Shown: positions 57,101 to 64,000 of the stretch, in pieces | Layout of the letters: every line of letters begins with the position of its first letter | How positions within the stretch are numbered: the first letter of the stretch is position 1 | From: Ancylostoma caninum | Lineage: Eukaryota > Nematoda > Chromadorea > Rhabditida > Ancylostomatidae | Direction: 5' to 3' | Assembly: GCA_037903475.1 (NCBI GenBank) | Contig: JBAJFG010000022.1 | Location: 1-64,000, forward strand | Length of the DNA stretch: 64,000 nt | Notes under the pieces: generated by a model | The model's database searches: none | The model's input: only the letters and a program-made list of their open reading frames with translations | Told to the model about the DNA's origin: nothing | Position numbers and translations under genes: made by a program

Positions 57101-60100
57101 AGTAGTAGAGACATGAGCGAACAAAATGTTTTGTGATTATATCGTATGTCATTCCTTTGGTTTATAGTCTTTTAAGAAGTTATATAGCATCAACCCATTT
57201 TATAGTTATTATACCATGTTCTTTTTGTCACCCTAATATTGTGATTCAGATGCACAACTTAATACTTGAAATAAACTCGTCCAAACTTGCCTACAATATA
57301 TCAATGGAAGATGTGGCCAAGTATGTGTTTTCCGCGTTCTTAGGCCTTCCTGGAAATGAAACCTGGTCAGGATTGAAGGAGGTATGCAATTTTCAGTTAG
57401 CATCTTGTTGCTTGAATTTATATGTAAGACTTGAGAGAAAATATCTTATAGATAGTTTTCCACTTGTTCATTTCAGCTTTGCTCTAAATGGGTCCTGTTA
57501 TTCACGAATTACTACAAGCCTAAGAAAAGTCAAGTGCAGCTCTTACTGGCAATAGAGGTTCGTATTCCCTATTCTTCTTCTCTTTACTTTTCATTTTGTC
57601 CTCCATATGGCAGTTTTTTTGCATGAATTCTATAAACTGTCGTTACGTTCATATTTTGTAACTGCCATGCCTATCAACAGACAGTATTTGTTCCAAGTAA
57701 TTTTATGGCAATCTCATGTCATCGTTGATGAGCAAAAAGTGAATTGTATTTGGGATATATTTTGTACTGGAAGAAATGCATGTTTTAGGATCGTTATAGA
57801 GAAAATCCCAAAGAGTTTGGCCCGATGGTCGCACGGCTCGTGCATTTCCTGTACAATGACTTGGACATCCTTGAAGAAGAAGCGATATTGGAGTGGGCTG
57901 GGTCAATAGATGAGGTGATCTTTGAACAGAATTAGTGAAAGAAACCTGGCTTAGTGGGCATTTTTGTTACTACTTACGCTGCTAAAGAATTATTTCTGAT
58001 TGGTAACCAATAAAATAAATGCAAGTGCTCCGACTCGCCTCCGGCGAGTCTCGCACTTGCCCGCTTCGCGGGACCTTGGTACTTAGCTACCTTTACTTTC
58101 CATCCGTCAAAACGGATGAAGCATACAGTTGCGAAGCTCGCCGTCAGCGAGTCGGAGCACTTGTCGTATATATAATTGAAATGCTTGCATCAGTCTTTCG
58201 TTAAATATGTCCAGATGATTCACTCAGAATCGATCGAAACGTGGCGCACTCGGAAAGGGGTGAGTATTTGCGCTATTCAACTTTACTGGCTCCAAAATCT
58301 TCAAGAAAAATTTTGGCTGAAACTTCACGAACGGGGGTTATTCGAGGTGCTAAACACGAATATCGTATAAATTTTGCACGGTAACCCCATTTTTTAATGG
58401 TTACGATAGATGTACTGTAGATATGGTACTTCAAGGAACCCTCTCAAATTTTGCGTAGTGGGGTTTTTTGACGCCGATCACGAAAACCACCATTGTTTTG
58501 CAAGCCACCTCCGTTTTCTACCCGATATCGGCATTTACTCTCAATTTCCTACCGTACACCTACCGTTACCCATGCAAAAATGTGGTTACGGTGCAAAATG
58601 CATACGATATTCGTGCTCAGCACCTCAGACAACCCCCTTCTCCTCTAGGGAAAGTCCCAGCCAAAAAAAAAATCTTTGAAGATTTTGGGGCCAGTAAAGT
58701 TGAGTAGGGCCGTGATCATTAGTCCATTCATAGAAAGAAAATAAGCGGTATGCTTGTGCACTCTAAATCATGTTGCTCTAGCAAGTTGGTATATATGGGT
58801 GTACTAAAACTGTGTTGCTTTGGTAGTCGCCTAGTCTAGCATAGGAAAATAAATTCCCCATTCAACCCCTTCCAAAACTCTTGATTGCACACGGAAAGAC
58901 CCCCAAGGATTCAATCACTGAGCACAACTCTTCCTCGTTTTTCTCGTTATAGACGAAAAGATTCGCACATGAAACCTATACCGTTCGACTCAGAATTGTG
59001 CCCTCCAAAAATCATTGTCATTCATGCGAAGCGCGGCGAAGCTGCATTGCACAGGAGGGCACAATTCTGAGTCGAACGGCATAGGTTTCAACATAGGTGC
59101 GATAGTCCGAGCCAAGGCTCAGACCCCTTTCACTTTGGGAGGGGGCTAGCCCCCTTCACCAAACCAGTTACAGAAGACAAGGAAGTGAAGAAATCAAAAG
59201 TTTAGTAAAGTGAAACTGAACAAATTCAATGATAGAGGTTCGATTCTATTGCTGTCCATGTGAATAAAGGAGTCAGGAATCGAAATGACGTTAGTGTTGA
59301 ATGGAGCGCGCAATGTGACCGTTGCCGCAGACAGGGAAAATGACGAGCGAATTTCTATTTAAAGGATAAAGAATAAGATATGAGTGAAGAGTATCTAATT
59401 GAAGCTTAAACCTAATAGAGTTTACATGTTAGAAGTGGGAAGTGATAGATGGCATGTTTGCGGAGAAATTTTTGAGAAGAACACATAAGGGTATGAAAAA
59501 CATAGCATGTATGTTTCTAAGATCATTACGGAAAAGTTCGTGAACTAACCGGAAAGAGGATAGTTCTCCACAATTTGCAAAGATTTTCTCTTCATTTTCG
59601 TCTATAAGTTCTGATAGTTAGTGTAAGATGAGCAGGCAAAAAAGTGGTACCAACAGGACGGTCGAAAACTCTACAAATTGGGTGTTTTTCAAAGGATTTC
59701 GTCTTGTGTTTCCGAGAAAGTGGTAAGTATTTACATGTATACATACTAGAAAGGATGCGCTTTCCGTCCACACACGAATGTATGGGGGAAACCCTTTTCT
59801 GGTTGAAAAATAGGGTGAGCCGAAACAACGGGGCATTTTCGTGCCAATTGTTAGACAAATGGCGAGATAGTGCGGTGAGGGAGGAGAGGCGCGCGTAAGG
59901 GGTGAGAATGGCTTCAGAAACATTCTCACCCCCTTTACAGAAAAAGACACGCAACCACATGGAACGAGATGTGGTTTATCAGTTAGGGGATTGGAGGAGG
60001 AGAACATAGGTTTCCTAGGTTTCATTTCCGAATAAAGCTGTAATAAGCAAAAATAGCTCAAAGCAGGTGTAATTTCAGTGTCAAATTTTTGTATGTAGGA

Positions 60101-60823
60101 GAGAAGAAATGTTGTGCAGTTATGTATGTATGAGTGGATCATATGATGAAGGTGTGCTGAGGACTATCTTCATTCATGTAATCAATGGCTGTTTCCTCAT
60201 TTGAAAGCAGTATCCTAGAGCATCCGCAGCACGATAGCGATGACTCATCGCTATCGTACGGTTTCATGAAACTGTTGAGCGGTGTGTTTGCAGAAATACA
60301 TTGCAAGATTTGCTCAGTTTCCATGGCATTTGAAGACATGTTGAGTATTACATCAATTGATAAGGCATTGGCACTTACTTACCAATACCACAACTCTTAC
60401 TAAAAGGAAGCAGAAAGGCCCTCTCCCCCCCCCCGGTCGACATCCTTCACTTTTTGCCCGGTAACCCCCTTCACTTTGGCAGGGGCGTTCTCACCCCTAT
60501 CGCACCTATGCACACAAGCAGATGAGTTTTACTATATAGTGATGTAAATTACATTCAGGACACTCAAAAGTCAGTAATTGTAGCAATAAACATGGCATTG
60601 CTTCCTTTCTGCATATCATTAGAGAAGTTCTGAAATTAGAAAAATTGTTCTACCAGTGTTGTTGTCAAACTATCCTCTTACGTTTTGACACGCTTCATCT
60701 AATAATTGAACAAGGATTCTATTGTCTTCCAATTTTTAGGCATCTGATCTACAACGCATAATGAAGCCGATCGTTGAATGGTTACAACAGGACAGTGATG
60801 AGGATGAAAGCGAAGGAGACTAG
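48160..60823 (+). CDS. EIF2B5: Translation initiation factor eIF2B epsilon subunit
   Basis: Seventeen exons join in frame to 648 codons: 48160-48270, 48453-48580, 48680-48783, 48870-48942, 49808-49961, 50082-50293, 51251-51326, 51679-51773, 51940-52040, 52133-52278, 52508-52610, 52684-52778, 56972-57097, 57250-57381, 57477-57557, 57789-57914, 60740-60823. The protein is the catalytic subunit of the guanine-nucleotide exchange factor that recharges eIF2 with GTP in the cytoplasm. Seen: nucleotidyltransferase-like start ([14 protein letters not shown]), [34 protein letters not shown], the NFD motif at about 222-224 followed by [15 protein letters not shown]; hexapeptide beta-helix around 320-400 ([20 protein letters not shown]); C-terminal W2/HEAT domain (509-648) with acidic-aromatic boxes LEEEAILEW and [14 protein letters not shown]. 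Length is near the usual 650-720. Exon 9's acceptor (TTTTTAAG) is the least certain junction. AATAAA at 60996. Confidence 0.93.
49090..49270 (+). repeat. Candidate tRNA-derived SINE in intron 4
   Basis: GGCGCCTATAGCTTTGTTAC..AGAGGGTCCGC resembles a Pol III A box and GGTCGATGGTTCACTCCCATC contains a good B box, about 45 bp apart; a cloverleaf is not intact. A downstream TGGATGGAACACTGACTCGG tail would be the unrelated body of a SINE. Confidence 0.35.
51428..51635. mobile_element. Foldback element in eIF2B epsilon intron 7
   Basis: CTTCACGCTATTTGAAGTAT at the left pairs with ATACTTTACGTGAAG at the right; the body carries TCGCCAACATTGGTGACC and GGCGATCGC words, the same vocabulary as elements at 19.0-21.3, 23.1-23.5 and 41.2 kb. 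Confidence 0.6.
53240..56860 (-). mobile_element. CR1/Jockey-type retrotransposon in eIF2B epsilon intron 12
   Basis: Minus strand, 5' to 3': endonuclease C-terminal half ([11 protein letters not shown] near 56850, [13 protein letters not shown] near 56720, [20 protein letters not shown] near 56620-56560), connector ([14 protein letters not shown] near 56260), reverse transcriptase start ([14 protein letters not shown] near 54430, [17 protein letters not shown] near 54180, [14 protein letters not shown] near 54060, [16 protein letters not shown] near 53890, [13 protein letters not shown] near 53790) and C-terminal region ([15 protein letters not shown] near 53430). The N-terminal endonuclease is missing, and frames are broken in several places. 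A TIR transposon splits it at 54483-55884. Antisense to the host gene, so removed with intron 12. Confidence 0.88.
54483..55884. mobile_element. 1.4-kb TIR transposon nested in the CR1 (MULE-like target duplication)
   Basis: The direct repeat CTAGGCGTTCG (54472-54482 and 55885-55895) flanks inverted ends GGAAACGGTCAAGAGGTACC and the complement of GGTACCTCTTGGCAGTGACC; the next 15 bp (CGACCTAATTA/CGAGACAATTA) also pair. An 11-bp target duplication is near the 9-11 bp made by Mutator-like elements. CR1 coding sequence resumes on both sides of the duplication. No transposase was recognised inside, so it is non-autonomous. Confidence 0.85.
58022..58163. mobile_element. Short foldback element in intron 16
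   Basis: CAAGTGCTCCGACTCGCCTC pairs with GCGAGTCGGAGCACTTG; inner GCGAGTCTCGC and CCGCTTCGCGG palindromes. 142 bp, no coding capacity. Confidence 0.85.
58276..58710. mobile_element. MITE family 3, copy 4, in intron 16
   Basis: CTATTCAACTTTACTGGCTC then CAAAATCTTCAA pairs with TTTGAAGATTTTGGGGCCAG then TAAAGTTGAGTAG. GAGGTGCTAAACACGAATAT at 58345 and its complement ATATTCGTGCTCAGCACCTC at 58607 are the family motif in opposite orientation. Confidence 0.85.
58971..59089. mobile_element. Hairpin element in intron 16
   Basis: GAAACCTATACCGTTCGACT then CAGAATTGTGCCCTCC pairs almost perfectly with GGAGGGCACAATTCTGAGTC then GAACGGCATAGGTTTC around a 45-bp loop. Confidence 0.88.
59092..60510. mobile_element. 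1.42-kb TIR element in intron 16
   Basis: CATAGGTGCGATAG at the left pairs with CTATCGCACCTATG at the right, and the inner CCCCTTTCACTTTGGGAGGG matches the complement of CCCCCTTCACTTTGGCAGGG-type sequence near 60480. It begins two bases after the hairpin element. A 174-codon minus-strand open stretch (60142-59618) has no recognised domain and is likely chance. Confidence 0.65.
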
Positions 60824-60995
60824 TGGACATTAATTGCTCAACTTTGTGATAAATCGATGTTCTTTCAGAGATATAATTAAGTTATTATTGTTTCTTTTTG
60901 TTCTGGGTTATCTTATTAACACTCGCCTGCCTGATACCAAATGGATTACTGATTTGAGAAGAATGCTCTTGAGCTATGCAATGATTGAAAAATTG

Positions 60996-61001
60996 AATAA
61001 A
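60996..61001 (+). terminator. Polyadenylation signal of the eIF2B epsilon gene
   Basis: AATAAA 173 bases after the stop codon at 60823, with no better candidate closer by. Confidence 0.6.
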
Positions 61002-61828
61002 AAGTTATATTAGTTCTGTTGGGAATTAGCAAACAGTGCTTTGATCGCCGAATGTATCGACTAACAGTGTTATGAAATTCGCTATGCAATTAAAAAAAAA
61101 ACAGTTCAATTGTGTTGTGGATTGTTGGGTGTGCAGGGTTTCTGAGGTGTTGGTGATATTGATCACTGTGGGTTAAGGGTTACCCTCAGTGATCAATATC
61201 AACCAAGTAAGTCAAAATTCACTGACCAGTTTTCATACTGTTCGTGTAGAACATATGTAGTCGCAGGAAACAAGCTTACTGATAGTAATTTACAACTGGT
61301 TCGTGAGTCAATTGAATAATGGGTCTGTCCTTGTTGCATTGGAGCACGGGAATCTGATGTGCGAAGGTTTAGGTTATTCCCACACACTACGTAGTCTTCT
61401 GTACATTCCCATCGCAATTTCTTTGAACGTGTAAAAAAAGCAGAATTCGCCCTTTTGCTTGTTTCTGTACGTTGCGGTTGTTAGTGCTATCGGTGAATGT
61501 GGAGGATGACGCTAGTAGTAGTTCATAGTCCCTCACAAAAGCGATGACAATTGGGTGTAAATGCGTATTGTCCGCCTATCTCGCTAGCCTATCTCACTGT
61601 TGCACTCTTTCCAGCATTGTTTTTCTCCTTATTATCTCTGAAACTACCGCTGCTGGTAAATTTCACAGCAGAAAGGTAACAATCTTGGGGAATATTATTG
61701 TTTGTTTCTGTTTCTCCGGTCGGTGAAGTTTTTTTTTTTCTGAAATGGGGTTATCCCCGACACTTTCAATTTGACATAGCTGTCTGCTTACCAGGGAAAG
61801 ATACTAAGAGGGTCCAACAGCTCTTAAA
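61002..61828. other. Intergenic region between eIF2B epsilon and UBE3C genes
   Basis: A small hairpin GATATTGATCACTGTGG / CAGTGATCAATATC lies at about 61155-61200. Short open frames only. Promoter or operon spacer for the downstream gene cannot be told apart from sequence. Confidence 0.35.
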
Positions 61829-62226
61829 GAAATGTATATTATCATATGCAGTTTGTGATGCTGATCTCAAATCCGTTTTCCATTTTTGCTGCGGATTCCT
61901 CTGTGAAGAGTTATGTGGCACGATCCCATTTTGCCCAAGGAAGCCAAAATTTGCCTTCCTGGATAAATTCCACCAAAAAATCGCGCAAACTTATCTGAAT
62001 CTAGTAAAGTTTTGGAAGCATTAATAAACTCCAAATAGTTGACAAGATTGGGATAGTTTTCGCGCATATTTTCCACAGAACATAGCACAAGAGTCAGTTT
62101 TGGCAAGTCTAGACAAGCCGAAATTTTGCCACATCACTCTTCGCAGAGAGCTCTGGAGCAGATAAGGAAAACGGATTCAAGATCAGCATCATAAACTGCA
62201 TGTGACAGTGTACATTTCATTACGAG
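61829..62226. mobile_element. MITE family 2, copy 2
   Basis: ATGCAGTTTGTGATGCTGAT then CTCAAATCCGTTTTCC pairs with GGAAAACGGATTCAAGATCA then GCATCATAAACTGCAT. Ends 150 bp before the start of the UBE3C-like gene. Nearly the same terminal sequence as 17553-17952. Confidence 0.82.
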
Positions 62227-62379
62227 TTGCCGGACCCCCTAGTATTTTTCCCAGTTACTTATTTAAGCGGAGTGTTCCAAACGCAACTAGGTTTCACTTT
62301 GTATCACAAGAGTGATGACAAATTCAGAGGTTTCTGAATTCTTCAAAAAAAAATCCTCTCAAGTGAATGGAGGTTTCAG

Positions 62380-63437
62380 ATGTCATTCTTAAATCTAGTC
62401 GATTTTGATGGATCAATAAAGAGAAACAAGAAACAGGAAGCCGTACTAAACACATTTGTAAGTTCACCTATTGTTATCACAACAACACGATTTACTGTGA
62501 TACGTCAGCATTCTAGAATGATAGAGAGAGATTCTTACGGGAGCTGGAAGCGCAACGAAAGGCACGAGCTGTTGGTGAGTAGATTATTGATACGTGGCTT
62601 GGTTATCATCGATTCGAAATTAGAAAGTGTCAGTGAGTGGTTATTTAGTAGTGTAGCCCTTCAATTTGTGAAAATATAAATGAAGCTTGGCATGTGTTTC
62701 CTGGGAACTTCATTTTTTATAAGCCCTTGCTTGCATAGCTTCCTGTTTGTTGAAAGGTAGCCTTCTCAGAGTTTCTTGTTTCCTGTGCTAGTTTTTTACT
62801 CTTGCCCCAGAACTACAACAATTGCAGATCAAAAACAACAGAAGGCCGCTTTAGTTGTACAGAGGACATGGAGAGCCTATAGGGCTCGCAACAGGATAGC
62901 TCAACAGCTACGAGGGGAATTCGATGAAATAGGTAGACCTACTACAAAAGAGGTATGTTTACGTAGTTGGCTAACTTTGAAAGTTTTACCAAGATTTTCC
63001 TGATGTTTCGAACGATATCATTATATATTATTTGATATAATTCGATGTGAGCTCGGTAGGTTTTCTTGGAATCCGCAAAAGTTTCTATTTATCTATTCAT
63101 CATCGCTTGAAATTGAGCATTTCATCGGAATCTTCCACTGATGAATATGTTTATATTCTACCCATTAGATCAAATTCTCTTCCTTTCTTTTGAATTCAGC
63201 ACCACCCATCCGTTACGAATGCCACCACATCATTTTCCGGGTGTATCACTAGCTCATATGAATTTCAGGATTCACTTCCTGTTCTCATCCATTGTTTTCT
63301 TTTTCTTAATGATCTTTTCATTTGTATGAATTGGCTGCGATTTCCTTACATCACTTAGTTTCCTTGTTTAGGCGTTGAACCTCCAAATAACGCGCATGAA
63401 TGTGTTCTACCATCATCCTGATGATGACAGTCGATTG
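62380..63437 (+). CDS. UBE3C: UBE3C-type HECT E3 ubiquitin ligase, 5' part
   Basis: First four exons: 62380-62457, 62517-62574, 62828-62952, 63372-63437, in frame for 109 codons and open at the last donor; the rest lies beyond the window. The start codon directly follows TTTCAG (62378-62379), as expected for spliced-leader trans-splicing, which decides the start. N-terminus MSFLNLVDFDGSIKRNKKQE, a charged helix (RFLRELEAQRKARAVDQKQQ), then an IQ-like motif (ALVVQRTWRAYRARNR, about 57-72) and VFYHHPDDDSRLV near the end; this order (short start, basic helix, IQ motif, FYxxxxDxxRL) is that of UBE3C/Hul5, which extends ubiquitin chains at the proteasome. UBE3B is the main alternative. Neighbourhood with eIF2B epsilon supports UBE3C (etc-1 in C. 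elegans). Confidence 0.75.
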
Positions 63438-64000
63438 GTGAGTGTCTGTGTAAAATCACATGAACTGCAGCTGTGTATGAATTGTTGCTCGGACGAGGCT
63501 GGCATAGGTGGCTCAAAATTTTCATATATTAGCGTAGTGTGGTGCTTGTGAAGGCAGTTTCTCCGTTTCCTTCCCGATCCCCTATATAATAATTCGGCGG
63601 TGGTGTGGTCCCATAGTGGAAGTGCTGGCACGCCTCGAGGAGAGCTACGGGAGGATCTTACTCTATATCCATGGTATATGTATGTGTACAACACAGAAAT
63701 CTTCAATTAGGACATCTATTTTGCAATGAAAACGGAATATTTTGGATCTTCAAGGCAGAATGGGGGAATCTTAATTTTCATTAAAATATGGCATAAAAAT
63801 ACTGCGCGGTGTTTCTCCCTTGTTTGCAGAGCTAGAATTTCCACATTTTTCAAAGTCCCAAGCCGAATAAAGTCTTCGGTCCTTCGAACAGGATAGTCAA
63901 GCATGCGCATAACGCAAGGTGGGCGGGGCAACCTTTGTATGGGCTGCACTGTGCAACTGGCAGCTGTCACGACCTATCGTTCTTCATGACCGCCACCCTA
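63438..64000. other. Intron 4 of the UBE3C-like gene, nothing further recognised
   Basis: Follows the GTGAGT donor at 63438. No acceptor followed by a convincing next exon was found before the window ends. Confidence 0.5.

Noticed and set aside
59618..60142. 174-codon minus-strand frame in intron 16 of the eIF2B gene
   Set aside because: No domain or conserved motif, and it lies inside a TIR element; chance open frame is the simpler reading.

Overview
The window is eukaryotic DNA from a nematode, most likely a strongylid (clade V) parasite such as a hookworm. Evidence: short exons with TTTCAG-type acceptors, probable trans-splice acceptors next to start codons, a small CAP/SCP-TAPS secreted-protein gene family (the type expanded in hookworms), telomere-like TTAGGC units, and very many foldback, mariner and CR1-type elements. 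No bacterial operons, rRNA genes, CRISPR arrays or intact tRNA genes were seen. Most of the sequence is repeat or featureless AT-rich DNA. Five gene loci can be supported.

Left part (1-9.1 kb): three related CAP genes. Copies A (307-1392, +) and B (5571-4484, -) lie tail to tail in the arms of a large inverted repeat. Each has seven exons that join in frame to 197 codons, with conserved TATA boxes and AATAAA signals. Copy C (6993-9088, +) keeps the same exon layout but has a 1-bp deletion in its last exon, weak donors and a 0.9-kb mariner in intron 3.

9.3-36 kb is a repeat-rich block without a confirmed host gene. It holds a CR1-type retroelement interrupted by a full-length-sized mariner exactly after the YADD motif, a 2-kb GC-rich minisatellite, a long-TIR element carrying a PHD-like zinc-binding reading frame, several foldback families, a BEL/Pao-like gag remnant and simple repeats.

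36.8-40.4 kb (- strand): at least seven exons of a receptor L-domain (insulin/EGF-receptor-L-like) gene, open at both ends. 40.4-48 kb holds foldback elements (one with a core of TTAGGC repeats) and one unrecognised coding-like exon near 47.7 kb.

Right part (48.1-64 kb): a complete 17-exon gene for the epsilon (catalytic) subunit of eIF2B (48160-60823, +; 648 residues), followed on the same strand by the first four exons of a UBE3C-type HECT ubiquitin ligase (from 62380, running off the window). As I recall, the C. elegans orthologues (D2085.3 and D2085.4/etc-1) are also neighbours, so this looks like retained microsynteny. Intron 12 of the eIF2B gene has a CR1 element that itself contains a 1.4-kb TIR transposon with an 11-bp target duplication; intron 16 holds four further foldback or TIR elements.
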